A DNA stretch of 64,000 bases from Pseudomonas sp. R76 (lineage in GTDB: Bacteria > Pseudomonadota > Gammaproteobacteria > Pseudomonadales > Pseudomonadaceae). Shown one piece after another: positions 1 through 7,317 of the stretch (position 1 is its first letter; each line of letters starts with the position of its first letter). The translations under genes and the position numbers were made by a program. Location: assembly GCF_009834565.1 (NCBI RefSeq), contig NZ_CP019428.1, forward strand, positions 1,550,001 through 1,614,000, written 5' to 3'. The notes under the pieces were generated by a model, which worked only from the letters and a program-made list of their open reading frames with translations, did not search any database and was not told where the DNA came from.

Positions 1-141
1 GACGTATTCAGGCGTGAAGTCGGCGAGGAAGTTTAGGCCGGAGCCTTTCACAGCACGGCGCGTGACCGTCTTCCGGCCCTCCAGGATGGCGCGCACCATC
101 GGCGCCGAGAACAGGATCGGCCGTTCCTTTATTTCAGACAT
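1..141 (-). CDS. Phage ASCH-like hypothetical protein (partial)
   Basis: The start codon is at 141 with AAGGA upstream, and the gene runs off the left edge of the window, so only 47 residues are visible. The N-terminus reads [19 protein letters not shown] followed by VTRR. This pattern is common in small phage proteins related to the ASCH fold, which are thought to bind RNA or nucleotides. It is the most distal visible gene of the leftward early operon. The family assignment comes from motif recognition only and the function is unknown. Confidence 0.6.
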   Translation of the reverse strand, partial: MSEIKERPILFSAPMVRAILEGRKTVTRRAVKGSGLNFLADFTPEYV

Positions 142-229
142 GACTTCGTCCTTGCCGCTATAGCGGCTGACTTTGAAGGGGGAGGAGTTACAGACTAGAC
201 TTTGCACCTCACTTCTTGAGGGCTGGGCC

Positions 230-451
230 ATGTCCGTCGAAAGGGTGTTTCATCTTGAGCAGGCATTGCTGGCAGTGCTTCAGCAGGCCGAACAGCAGGG
301 CGTCGATATCGACCGGCTTTACAAGCTGGCGATTGGTGGCCTTATCGGCAATACCTCGTGGCGCTGGGTCACTGCTGACCACGTAGCTGGTGCCTCCGAT
401 GAACTGGAAAGCGCTATGAGGGTTTTGCGCGATCGCCCGAACCAGGGTTAG
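230..451 (+). CDS. Small hypothetical phage protein
   Basis: This 73-residue acidic helical protein starts [20 protein letters not shown]. An in-frame start exists at 173, but the ATG at 230 follows a purine-rich GAGGG and gives a natural N-terminus. It is one of few rightward genes in this part of the leftward operon. Its last 38 bp overlap the end of the convergent membrane-protein gene. I do not recognise a domain. Confidence 0.5.
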   Translation: MSVERVFHLEQALLAVLQQAEQQGVDIDRLYKLAIGGLIGNTSWRWVTADHVAGASDELESAMRVLRDRPNQG

Positions 452-668
452 GCGGGGCGCTTGGTGCCGGGATAGATTGCCATGGAAGAAACGCTGCCTT
501 GACGAGCATCTTCATTTCAGAGAAGTCGCTACGGTTCGCCCACAGGATCGCAGCTGCGAAAACGAAGGGCGCGATAGGCAGCATCACCAAGCAGAAGATC
601 CGAGCGGCAAGGCGATACTTGATCATCCAAGGCCGAATACCTTTCGGGTTAAAGGTCGGGATATTCAT
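414..668 (-). CDS. Small membrane protein, unknown function
   Basis: The product is 84 residues. Residues about 20-45 form one hydrophobic membrane-spanning stretch (IFCLVMLPIAPFVFAAAIL), followed by a short charged segment and a Pro/Ser-rich tail. The start overlaps the stop of the upstream gene by 4 bp, so the two are probably translationally coupled in the leftward early operon. It is presumably an inner-membrane protein. No family was recognised. Confidence 0.55.
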   Translation of the reverse strand: MNIPTFNPKGIRPWMIKYRLAARIFCLVMLPIAPFVFAAAILWANRSDFSEMKMLVKAAFLPWQSIPAPSAPPNPGSGDRAKPS

Positions 669-1027
669 TGTCCTGCGCCCGCTGGCGCTGTGAGTGATGC
701 GATACGCTCCTGAGCATCAGCGCATGTTTCTTCACTGGTATGACAGATGCCGTCATGCGGGCAGTGCGCGTTCCTGCTGTTATTGGTCCGCTGGGCATCC
801 TGCGACAGCATCGTGTCAATGTCTTTGGTCAGAAGAGTCCATTGATTCTCGCCAATTGCGCCGCGCGCCAGTCGCAACAACCCTTCCATGGTATCCGCCA
901 GCTCATCCGCTGCGGCCAGGCGCTGTTGCAAGGCGTCACGCTCACGGATCGCCTGAGCGTGCTTGCCGCGCCAGTGCAGCACGGCGTCCAGTTCTTCAAC
1001 TGTTTGAATTACCTTGATCATACTCAA
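665..1027 (-). CDS. Hypothetical early phage protein with helical region
   Basis: The product is 120 residues. Residues 5-65 are helical and rich in Ala, Leu, Glu and Arg, consistent with a short coiled coil. The C-terminal half has a Cys/His-containing stretch (HCPHDGICHTSEETC) that could bind a metal. It lies in the leftward early operon, 4 bp downstream of the 1032-1559 gene and overlapping the next gene by 4 bp. Function is unknown. Confidence 0.6.
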   Translation of the reverse strand: MSMIKVIQTVEELDAVLHWRGKHAQAIRERDALQQRLAAADELADTMEGLLRLARGAIGENQWTLLTKDIDTMLSQDAQRTNNSRNAHCPHDGICHTSEETCADAQERIASLTAPAGAGQ

Positions 1028-1031
1028 AACC

Positions 1032-1559
1032 TCAATTGTCTGTGCCGGTGTAGGTGCGCCATGGCACCTTCACGCCGTTGACCAGAAAGCCCCAGTCACC
1101 ACGCCACTTGCTGGTGATGAAGAGGGTGTAGACGCCGCCGGGCGAGACTTCATCGATTCGGTGGTACTCCCCGTGCCGCAGGCTCGCGGTATCGCCAGGC
1201 TCTCGCCAGTAATTAATGTCGGGGTGTCCTCCGGACTCCCATGTATGCCGGCGCTGCTCTTTGTAGAAGCCGCGCAGGATGACGGTGCGGGCGTTCCAAG
1301 GGTGGTCGTGCAGGTCCTGGTCTTGGTCGTGCCGCATGATGTGGTGGATGCGGAACGACCACGGGCACCACCACAGCGCAGGTTTGTGCGTTTCGCGGGA
1401 GTAGGGGTTGAACAGCCACCAGCGGCCCATGTACATCTCGGAGCCGTCGGCGGACATGATGTGCAGGTAAGGGGTGCGCTGGGCGCGGGCGATTAGCCAG
1501 GCGGCAACCGCCGGACGCGCAAGCAGCTTGGCAACCAGGCGCCAGAACAGGTTGATCAC
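1032..1559 (-). CDS. Cupin-like phage hypothetical protein
   Basis: The product is 175 residues with a hydrophobic N-terminus, several aromatic segments and a DLHDHPWNARTVILRG motif at about residues 83-98. The HxH-type motif followed by beta-rich sequence resembles a small cupin, in which histidines bind a metal. It lies just downstream of the DGR reverse transcriptase in the leftward operon. The cupin call is an inference from the motif, and no substrate can be proposed. Confidence 0.55.
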   Translation of the reverse strand: MINLFWRLVAKLLARPAVAAWLIARAQRTPYLHIMSADGSEMYMGRWWLFNPYSRETHKPALWWCPWSFRIHHIMRHDQDQDLHDHPWNARTVILRGFYKEQRRHTWESGGHPDINYWREPGDTASLRHGEYHRIDEVSPGGVYTLFITSKWRGDWGFLVNGVKVPWRTYTGTDN

Positions 1560-1604
1560 GGGGAGTCCTTACCGGGCCATGCCCGGGCGGTGGAGTGGGG
1601 GGAG

Positions 1605-2762
1605 TTACTTCTTCTGGAAAGTTTTCGTCAGTCCAGCGTTGATGCTGTTGCCGCGCTTCAGCACGACGCGGGCGAGTGCTGCCCGGTCCGTGTGGCTGTG
1701 ACTGGCCTGGCTGAGCAGGCCGAAGTAGCTATTGGCGGTCTCACGGATATCCTCAGCCGGCGCCTCAGCGGTGCGCTTCAGCGCCTGGCCGAGGGAACGC
1801 TTGCGGGTGGTTCGCCGCCACGGCTTGATGACGTGGCCGACGAAGTCGACGCCGCGATCCACGGGCTGCAAGATTGTCTTCGTGGGGTTCAGCTTCGCGC
1901 CGAGCCTGGGCAGGAACGCTTCGACCTCGGCCAGCCACTGGTTGAGCTGCTGCGGCGACTCATGCAGGAACACGAAGTCATCGACGTACCGGATGTAGTG
2001 CTTGGCACGTAGCTGGTGCTTGGCGAACTGGTCCAGGGCGTCGAGGTAGACGTTGGCGAAGAACTGCGAAGACAGGTTGCCGATCGGCAGGCCAAGTCGC
2101 GCGGGTTGCGCAACCAGCCGCTTGTGCTGCGGCACCCGGTTGAACAGGTGCGCCGGGCTGCGGGTCTCGTAATCCTCGCGCGGGTCGTGCATGAGGATCT
2201 GCGTGGCCAGGGCCAGCCACCAGGGTTCGATGATCTTGACCTCCAGTTGCTTGCGCAGCACCGCCTTGTCGATGGCGACGAAGAAGTTGGCCAGGTCGCA
2301 CTTGAGGTAGAAGACCGGCTTCGACCAGTTCTCGCTGGCGCTGCGGATCTTCGATTCAAGGCGGGTCGCGGCGTACAGCGTGCCGCGCCCTGGAATGCAT
2401 GCGCAACTATCCGCTATGAAGCTGGCGTAGAAGCGCGGTGCCACATGGTTGTACATGAGGTGGTGGACGACGCGGTCCCGAAAAGCTGCGGCCCAAACCT
2501 CGCGGGCTTTCGGACGGGTGACCACGAAACAAATGGATCGGCCTGGCCGGTAAGTGCCGGCAATCAGGTCGTCGTGCAGCTCCAGCAAGTTGATCTCCAT
2601 GTCTTTCTCGAACAGCCGAGCGCTTGCGGAATTCCGCTTGTTGCGTCGGCAGTCGTAGTAAGCCTGGACAAGATCCTCGAACTGGAAGGGAGCAACACTT
2701 AAATCTGCGGACAGGGCGCGCGAGCCGCTCGTTGTTCTTGTCGTTGTTGTTGAGCCAGCCAT
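1605..2762 (-). CDS. DGR reverse transcriptase
   Basis: This RNA-directed DNA polymerase would copy the TR transcript into mutagenised cDNA, misincorporating opposite template adenines, so that the cDNA replaces the variable repeats. Visible motifs, numbered from a TTG at 2768, are KCDLANFF (about 156-163, motif A), LPIGNLSSQ (227-235), YIRYVDDF (258-265, catalytic Asp pair) and VDFVGHVI (307-314). The IGxxxSQ signature is typical of DGR RTs and differs from the QGxxxSP of group II intron RTs. All motifs are intact. The start is uncertain: the open frame continues back through the TR. No ATG, GTG or TTG lies between the TR and residue 57, so the ATG at 2762, inside the TR, is given here. The Avd gene lies upstream and two VR-bearing targets lie further upstream. 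Confidence 0.9.
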   Translation of the reverse strand: MAGSTTTTRTTSGSRALSADLSVAPFQFEDLVQAYYDCRRNKRNSASARLFEKDMEINLLELHDDLIAGTYRPGRSICFVVTRPKAREVWAAAFRDRVVHHLMYNHVAPRFYASFIADSCACIPGRGTLYAATRLESKIRSASENWSKPVFYLKCDLANFFVAIDKAVLRKQLEVKIIEPWWLALATQILMHDPREDYETRSPAHLFNRVPQHKRLVAQPARLGLPIGNLSSQFFANVYLDALDQFAKHQLRAKHYIRYVDDFVFLHESPQQLNQWLAEVEAFLPRLGAKLNPTKTILQPVDRGVDFVGHVIKPWRRTTRKRSLGQALKRTAEAPAEDIRETANSYFGLLSQASHSHTDRAALARVVLKRGNSINAGLTKTFQKK

Positions 2763-2804
2763 CTTCAAAGTCCATGTTGTAGGCGTTGTTGGCGGAGCGC
2801 TGCG
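2705..2804 (-). repeat. DGR template repeat (TR)
   Basis: This 100-bp repeat aligns without gaps to VR1 and VR2. On the coding strand it is rich in AAC codons (it would encode ANNAYNMDFEDGWLNNNDKN and so on). It ends in an adenine-poor block, complement of 2705-2731, that is nearly invariant in all three copies. Outside these limits the similarity to the VRs stops abruptly. It lies between avd and the RT, as in classical DGRs, and is the presumed informational master for mutagenic retrohoming. Confidence 0.93.
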
Positions 2805-2974
2805 ACCTGTCGAGCTATCTACATCGCCAAACCGAAGGCAGTGCCGATCAGCTTGGAAACTGCGCGAGACCTACGCGGACGCTTTAGACCGGCGGTTTCT
2901 GTTGTGCGCATGGCGGTGACCCAGAGGTCAGCGGCTCGACCAGATTTGGCGCACAGGCAAGAGGGCCTTGACCC
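2805..2974. other. Spacer between avd and TR (probable part of TR RNA)
   Basis: I see no convincing gene in these 170 bp. In known DGRs the functional template RNA extends beyond the TR into the flanking spacer, which binds RT and Avd. This stretch is therefore the likely upstream part of the DGR RNA. That role is inference from family knowledge. Confidence 0.4.
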
Positions 2975-3328
2975 TCAAGCAGCGGGCGCGGTTGCGGATT
3001 TCTTCCAGGCGTTCGCCTGGCGGCCAACTGAGGCCGTCATCATCATCGCCTTGGCGTGTTGTCCCTTGCTGATCAACCCTCGGTTCGTGAGGGCGCGCAG
3101 CAAGTAGTTCAGCATCCAGATGCTTTCCAACAGGAGGTTGATGTGCGGTAGCTTCTCCCGGGTCATATTGGCCCGACCGATCAGCACCAGGACCTGCAAG
3201 CATTCGTCCCGGATCTTTGCCCCGACAACCTGTTTCAGGTCGCGCGGGATATTGCGCACCAGGTCGAGCGAAAGCCCGAGCAATTCCTCGGCTACCTTGT
3301 GGATTTCCAAATCCGTATGCAGCGCCAT
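2975..3328 (-). CDS. avd: DGR accessory variability protein (Avd), four-helix bundle
   Basis: The product is 117 residues and almost entirely helical, with Arg/Lys-rich faces (for example IPRDLKQVVGAKIRDECLQV and NMTREKLPHINLLLESIW). This matches the bAvd family of four-helix-bundle proteins. Avd forms a basic pentamer that binds the RT and the template RNA and is needed for mutagenic homing. The start at 3328 is preceded by GGAGG. Its position between target gene 1 and the TR is the standard cassette order. The assignment rests on length, composition and context. Confidence 0.85.
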   Translation of the reverse strand: MALHTDLEIHKVAEELLGLSLDLVRNIPRDLKQVVGAKIRDECLQVLVLIGRANMTREKLPHINLLLESIWMLNYLLRALTNRGLISKGQHAKAMMMTASVGRQANAWKKSATAPAA

Positions 3329-3350
3329 CCCTGGCCTCCCTGAAAAGCGA

Positions 3351-3366
3351 GGGTGCTATCGCACCC
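3351..3366 (-). other. Hairpin downstream of VR1 (possible DGR recognition cruciform)
   Basis: On the target coding strand this reads GGGTGC-GATA-GCACCC: a 6-bp stem closing a GATA loop, 33 nt past the end of VR1. In the Bordetella phage DGR a short stem with a GRNA-type tetraloop just downstream of the VR promotes homing. GATA fits GRNA. The functional role here is inferred. Confidence 0.5.
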
Positions 3367-3386
3367 ATGAATGAAGAATTGAATGA

Positions 3387-3980
3387 TCAAATAAACTTTC
3401 TGCGGACAGGGCGCGCGAGCCGCTCGTTGACCTTGCCGTCGTAGTAGAGCCAGCCAACTCCAAAGTCCATGCCGTAGGCGCCGTTGGCGGAGCGCTGCGA
3501 ACTGGTCCAGTGGTAAGCCTGGGTGAACACCTCTGGTACGGTGATTTCAAGGAAGGACGCCTCACGACGCGCCATCAGGTAGAAGTCCTTGTGCCCGTCG
3601 CGCTCGAATGCGGCGCAAAACTGAGCGGCGGGGTGGTCATGCTCCCTATTGGTACTTGTCAGGTACGCGGTGTTCGCCTGTCCATCCCATGGGGATTTGG
3701 CGCCTTCGAGCTCCTGGCCGTAGCCACCCCACTCAAGGGTGGACTCAGCATCTGCGCCCGTCGGCACGATCAGGTAGTAGGGCTTGTCGCCCCCAGGAAA
3801 CAGGCCGCCGTTGATTCCACCTTCGCCGGGCCAGCACTCGCCGACGGCGGGGATGCTGCTTGCCGCAATGGCTGGGGCGGAGGCGATGGCCAGGGTTGCC
3901 AGTTTCAGCACCACCCCTTCGTCCGGGCTGCTGATAGTCAGATCGCCACGGGTGTACGTGGTCAGTTCATTGGCGCGCAT
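3387..3980 (-). CDS. DGR target protein 1 (C-type-lectin-like)
   Basis: The product is 197 residues. The frame is open further upstream, but the ATG at 3980 has AGGAG at proper spacing, and the upstream extension is arginine-rich and implausible. The C-terminus (HWTSSQRSANGAYGMDFGVG, then GWLYYDGK to ERLARPVRR) has the pattern of DGR targets with a DUF1566/formylglycine-enzyme-like C-lectin fold. VR1 encodes the last roughly 35 residues. Compared with the TR, about ten codons differ, mostly Asn codons changed to Gly, Tyr, Asp or Val. No signal peptide or transmembrane segment is visible. It sits between target 2 and avd in one transcript. Its ligand is unknown; it is probably a variable binding protein encoded by the prophage. 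Confidence 0.85.
   Translation of the reverse strand: MRANELTTYTRGDLTISSPDEGVVLKLATLAIASAPAIAASSIPAVGECWPGEGGINGGLFPGGDKPYYLIVPTGADAESTLEWGGYGQELEGAKSPWDGQANTAYLTSTNREHDHPAAQFCAAFERDGHKDFYLMARREASFLEITVPEVFTQAYHWTSSQRSANGAYGMDFGVGWLYYDGKVNERLARPVRRKFI
3400..3499 (-). repeat. DGR variable repeat 1 (VR1)
   Basis: This ungapped 100-bp homologue of the TR lies at the 3' end of target gene 1. It differs from the TR at 12 positions, corresponding to TR bases 2735, 2736, 2741, 2745, 2748, 2751, 2762, 2765, 2777, 2778, 2786 and 2787. Every one is a T on the plus strand of the TR, that is an A on the coding strand. No non-adenine position differs. Confidence 0.93.
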
Positions 3981-4043
3981 GAGATGCTCCTGTGAGCGAG
4001 ATAAGTTGCAGGTAGCCGGCGCTTCCCGACGAGCTTCTGGTCT

Positions 4044-4062
4044 GAGCGCCGTCCTGGCGCTC
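4044..4062 (-). other. Hairpin downstream of VR2
   Basis: A perfect 7-bp stem (GAGCGCC/GGCGCTC) with a 5-nt loop lies about 53 nt past the end of VR2 on the coding strand. It is in a position equivalent to the hairpin after VR1 and may serve DGR target recognition. It could equally be an ordinary mRNA stem between the two target genes. Confidence 0.35.
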
Positions 4063-4099
4063 CCGGGAATCACCTGCGAAAAACGATTGAAGGAATGAA

Positions 4100-4576
4100 T
4101 TACTGAATAGGGAGGCTGCGGACAGGGCGCGCGAGCCGCTCGGTGAGCTTGGCGTCGTGGTAGAGCCAGCCATCTACAAAGTCCATGGTGTAGGCGGTGT
4201 TGGCGGAGCGCTGCGTACTCAGCCAGTGCCACCGGTCTTCGCGCAGTTCCAACAGGCCATCAGCCTTGGCCGCCATCACTAATTGACCTTCCAGGCATGA
4301 CGGGATGAAGCCATCCATCTCCAGGGCCTTGATGGCGATCACGCTGCCGGCCTCGGCCATGGCGCGGGTGTTGGCTTCGCCATCGCTGTAGCTGCCGGCA
4401 CCTTTGATCTCGACGCCATACTCACCCCACGGGCCGCTGAGCTCGTCAGCCAGGAGGATCAGGGCACGCTCGACGCCGTTGAGCCAGTAGCGGGTAACGA
4501 ACACGCCACCGGCCAGAGGTTGGCCGCGCTCGGGGAGTTCGGCGGCGAGTACTGTTTGCTGTGCTTGCTTGGTCAT
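4100..4576 (-). CDS. DGR target protein 2 (C-type-lectin-like)
   Basis: The product is 158 residues, starting MTKQAQQTVLAAELPERG. The N-terminal half differs from target 1, but the C-terminal region (WLSTQRSANTAYTMDFVDGW, then LYHDAK to ERLARPVR) has the same C-lectin-like variable module, encoded by VR2. It is the first gene of the DGR cassette. It has no signal peptide and no membrane segment. Two targets sharing one TR give two independently diversified binding surfaces. The roles of the different N-termini (oligomerisation or attachment to different partners) are not evident from sequence. Confidence 0.85.
   Translation of the reverse strand: MTKQAQQTVLAAELPERGQPLAGGVFVTRYWLNGVERALILLADELSGPWGEYGVEIKGAGSYSDGEANTRAMAEAGSVIAIKALEMDGFIPSCLEGQLVMAAKADGLLELREDRWHWLSTQRSANTAYTMDFVDGWLYHDAKLTERLARPVRSLPIQ
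4116..4215 (-). repeat. DGR variable repeat 2 (VR2)
   Basis: This ungapped 100-bp homologue of the TR lies at the 3' end of target gene 2. It differs from the TR at 10 positions (TR bases 2732, 2735, 2736, 2741, 2745, 2748, 2751, 2765, 2777, 2786), all of them adenines on the coding strand. Several sites carry a different base from VR1, so the two repeats were diversified independently. Confidence 0.93.
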
Positions 4577-4636
4577 GGGGTTACTCCGGGTAAGCGCCGC
4601 CCTCCGATTACCGGATGCAGCGAGTAGGGTGGGTTG

Positions 4637-5125
4637 TCAGTCGTTCTCGCCGTCGTCTTCGGCGTTCATTTGGATCGATTCGGCAAAGCCTGTTTGCCGT
4701 AATTTGCGCGCCACGTTTTCGGTTATCTCATAACCGTGGCGCTTAATTTCGAAGAGTGGCGCTGACTTCTCGGCACCCAGCGAGTGGGCATGCGCGATCA
4801 GGCGCCAGATGGTCGCCCGATCCTTCGTCTCGCCCAGTTCGGCGGAGAGCGCCGCCAACCGGTCACGCATGGCCTGCCGGAAGTAGTGTCGGATGATGTC
4901 GGACGGCCCTTTGACTTTCGGCGGCGCCGGCGGCATATCCTCGGCCCGTCCATTCAGCACCAGCAGTTGCACCGCTTCGCTGACTTCCTCTATCTCATGC
5001 CAGCGCATCAACTCGCCGAGCATCTGCCGGGTGCCGTGCGGGACTGTGTGCCGCAATTCCTGCTCGCCCAGTTCCTGCCGTTTCTCGGCAAGTTTGGCTG
5101 TGCGCTCTTTCTGTTCGGCAGCCAT
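4637..5125 (-). CDS. Hypothetical early phage protein
   Basis: The product is 162 residues. A charged helical N-terminus (residues 1-25) precedes a segment (TVPHGTRQMLGELMRWHEIE) that resembles small DNA-binding or RHH-like regulators. The C-terminus is acidic. Codons around residues 128-140 (KRHGYEITENVARK) come from a palindromic element that also occurs at 17818 and 25907. The gene lies immediately upstream of the DGR targets in the leftward operon. It might be a regulator, but no family is certain. Confidence 0.6.
   Translation of the reverse strand: MAAEQKERTAKLAEKRQELGEQELRHTVPHGTRQMLGELMRWHEIEEVSEAVQLLVLNGRAEDMPPAPPKVKGPSDIIRHYFRQAMRDRLAALSAELGETKDRATIWRLIAHAHSLGAEKSAPLFEIKRHGYEITENVARKLRQTGFAESIQMNAEDDGEND
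4707..4743. repeat. Palindromic element, copy A (in-frame in a gene)
   Basis: The outer arms are CGCGCCACG and CGTGGCGCT, and there is an inner inverted repeat GGTTAT-CTC-ATAACC. On the minus strand it encodes an ENVAR peptide inside the 4637-5125 gene. It is related to copies B and C. Confidence 0.6.
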
Positions 5126-5194
5126 GGCCTACCTCTTCTATTCCGCTGGCCGGCAGTGCGAGCCAGGTTTGACGTTTACGTTGCTGGGTGCGGG

Positions 5195-5788
5195 CTATGC
5201 GGCGCATGAAGTGCTGCCCTGGCGCGCTTTCGGGTAGTCGATGCCGTGGGCGGCGATGATCCGCTCGAAGGCCTTGTTGCCGATTGCCAGCTTCCCGCAG
5301 CACTGGCGCCGGGAAATACCGAGTTCCTTGAAGGCCTTGATGCGCTCAGCGAACTTCGCATCGCGTTCCTCATCGACCGCGTTGTGCACCAAGTTCCTGG
5401 CGCCGCCTCTGGTGGGCGCTTTGAACGTGATGTCGTACCGCTCGGCGTGGTTGTAGATGAGTCGCCGGCTGACACCAAGGGCTGCCGCTACCTCGGTCTG
5501 GGTATGCGTGACACCCAGCTGGCGTATCTGCTCAGTCAGCTTGATTCTGGCCTGGGTGCGAATATCGTTTTTGTCGAGAGGCAGGGGGTCCGCCTCAACC
5601 CGCCGCCGAACAAACGGCTTCGGCGCCGGCGGCATCTGGTTACTGTAGGTGATGGGCTTGGGCTTGTAGTTGTAAGCCGGGGCCTGTTCGATCTCGCCGC
5701 CGGCTGCCACGAACTCGGCGACCTGAGCCGCCAGTTCGTCCGATGCTGGCCGTAGTGCCTCGACCAGGCTTAGGTGGTTGCTGATCAT
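5195..5788 (-). CDS. Helix-turn-helix phage protein
   Basis: The product is 197 residues. A Pro-rich linker (residues 35-75) is followed by a clear HTH (TQTEVAAALGVSRRLIYNHA, about 116-135), and the C-terminal part (ISRRQCCGKLAIGNKAFERI) could be a second HTH. It overlaps the exonuclease gene by 4 bp. It is probably a DNA-binding protein of the early operon, either a transcriptional regulator or a recombination accessory. The target sequence is not evident. Confidence 0.65.
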   Translation of the reverse strand: MISNHLSLVEALRPASDELAAQVAEFVAAGGEIEQAPAYNYKPKPITYSNQMPPAPKPFVRRRVEADPLPLDKNDIRTQARIKLTEQIRQLGVTHTQTEVAAALGVSRRLIYNHAERYDITFKAPTRGGARNLVHNAVDEERDAKFAERIKAFKELGISRRQCCGKLAIGNKAFERIIAAHGIDYPKARQGSTSCAA

Positions 5789-6552
5789 GCTGCCTTACTC
5801 CTGAGCGCTGCCTCGTACCCGTCGACCAGCAGTTTGAATTCCCACAGGTCTTCTTCAAGGCTTTCGATGTAGTCGTCGTCGCGCTGGAATTCTTTCCACC
5901 AGAGCTGGCGGCCCACCGGCTTCAACAGCGGGCAGTACATCCCGATGTGCCACCACTTCCGGTCGGTGATCCACATACAACCCTGCACCTGGTCGATGAC
6001 TTCGCTGGCGTCGTTGTCGATGTGGAAGGACCTGAGCTTGTCAGGCGCCAGGAAGCACTTATATTCGGAGCCACCGTCGTCGCCGATGAATCCATCTGCG
6101 CTGGCGCCAAACACGCCATCATCTGTTTTGACCAATCCGACCTGTGTAACGATGAGGCCGGTTTGGATTTCGTGCTCCATTCGCGCTTCGGGTTCCAGTT
6201 CGTGGCCCCGGCGCATCTGCCAAGTCTCGAAACCGCCGTCCAGCGGCACGCCGCCGATGCGTTCGACGGCCAACTCAAAGGCGTAGGAGAGCGCGGCGTT
6301 TGAGGGTTCACCAACCTTCTCGCCGTCCAGTGCGCGCAACACAACTTCAGCCCTTGGCGCGGCTTTGTAGCCGGCCAATTCTCGCGAGCGGGCCTCGCTA
6401 TATCCGTTCAGCATCGCATTCACATAGGTTTGCTGCTGCGAGGTCAGTCCGTTCACCTTGGATCGGGCCGTGCTGAACATGCTTGCGGTGATGACGCCGG
6501 CGCGGGCCTGCAGCCACTCGGCTGAGCCCTGAGTGCAATTCACGATGATCAT
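5785..6552 (-). CDS. YqaJ-family phage exonuclease
   Basis: The product is 255 residues. It begins with NCTQGSAEWLQARAGVITAS, the typical opening of YqaJ / lambda-exonuclease-like recombinases. It contains the PD-(D/E)xK-like core (FGASADGFIGDDGGSEYKCF, about 147-166, with Asp, Glu and Lys). This nuclease would resect double-stranded ends to make 3' single strands for the ERF annealing protein encoded 4 bp upstream in the same operon. The pair forms a phage recombination system like lambda Exo/Beta. Confidence 0.88.
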   Translation of the reverse strand: MIIVNCTQGSAEWLQARAGVITASMFSTARSKVNGLTSQQQTYVNAMLNGYSEARSRELAGYKAAPRAEVVLRALDGEKVGEPSNAALSYAFELAVERIGGVPLDGGFETWQMRRGHELEPEARMEHEIQTGLIVTQVGLVKTDDGVFGASADGFIGDDGGSEYKCFLAPDKLRSFHIDNDASEVIDQVQGCMWITDRKWWHIGMYCPLLKPVGRQLWWKEFQRDDDYIESLEEDLWEFKLLVDGYEAALRSKAA

Positions 6553-7307
6553 TGAGGTGCCTCCAGCTTGGCTTTGTGGACGGTGACCGCAGTCTTCACT
6601 GTGGAATACCCGTTGGTGTCACCTGACGCCTGCAGGACTTTCAGGCTTGCCTGCCAAACGTCCTTCAGCTCATCCGGTGTAGTGGTCTGCCCGACACGCT
6701 CCAGGATGTCCGCGACGACCTGGGCGCGCATATCCTCCGTTTCTGAACCGTCCGAAGACTGCCCGTCGTCGTCGCGACTCTCGCCGGTCGTGATGTTCAG
6801 CAGTGCACACATCACGTACCGTTTGCCGTAGGTAGTCGATGATCCGACGGCCTGTACATCGTTACGGCCTTTGCCGATATCGATCGGTAGGCTCATGGTC
6901 GTTTGCTCTCGGTGACCACCCCGATGCATCAAGATTCCAGTGACGCTGATCGCCTTTTCAGCGTTTTCCACCTTGAAGGTAATGGCGAATCCGTGCTGCT
7001 GCATGATCGGTTTCAGGGTGTGGGTGATGTGGTCGAGCGTGGCGTAGGAGTTTCCTGTGTGCAGGTTTACCGCGCCCTCGAAAACCGTGGGGATGTTGCA
7101 CTGCATTTCGGCCATCGCAGCGTTGAAAGCTTGCTCAGCCTCCTTGGCCTGCATGCGCTCATGCATGGCCAGAAGACGCTCCATCTTTTCGATGTCGCAG
7201 GTTGGATCGGCGGCAGCACGGCTGATGACGGCCATGATGCTGTTGTCCGTGGAGATCGGTGCCATAGCCTGGCGCCGCTGTTCGGGAACGATGATTTGGC
7301 CGCTCAT
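6549..7307 (-). CDS. ERF-family single-strand annealing protein
   Basis: The product is 252 residues. The central block (ATLDHITHTLKPIMQQHGFA, then MHRGGHREQTTMSLP, then QAVGSSTTYGKRYVMCALLN, about residues 85-180) is the ERF superfamily signature. ERF proteins anneal complementary single strands during phage recombination and genome circularisation. The start at 7307 is 10 bp from the upstream gene, and the end overlaps the exonuclease start. The acidic linker after residue 185 is usual in the family. Confidence 0.9.
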   Translation of the reverse strand: MSGQIIVPEQRRQAMAPISTDNSIMAVISRAAADPTCDIEKMERLLAMHERMQAKEAEQAFNAAMAEMQCNIPTVFEGAVNLHTGNSYATLDHITHTLKPIMQQHGFAITFKVENAEKAISVTGILMHRGGHREQTTMSLPIDIGKGRNDVQAVGSSTTYGKRYVMCALLNITTGESRDDDGQSSDGSETEDMRAQVVADILERVGQTTTPDELKDVWQASLKVLQASGDTNGYSTVKTAVTVHKAKLEAPQ

Positions 7308-7317
7308 GCTGGCTACC

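Noticed and set aside
2407..2775. ORF that translates the TR in the target frame
   Set aside because: After the TR it runs out of frame inside the RT gene; it is the image of the VR coding frame and not a gene.
3981..4232. N-terminal extension of DGR target 1
   Set aside because: It overlaps VR2 and is Arg/His-rich; the ATG at 3980 has a good AGGAG site.
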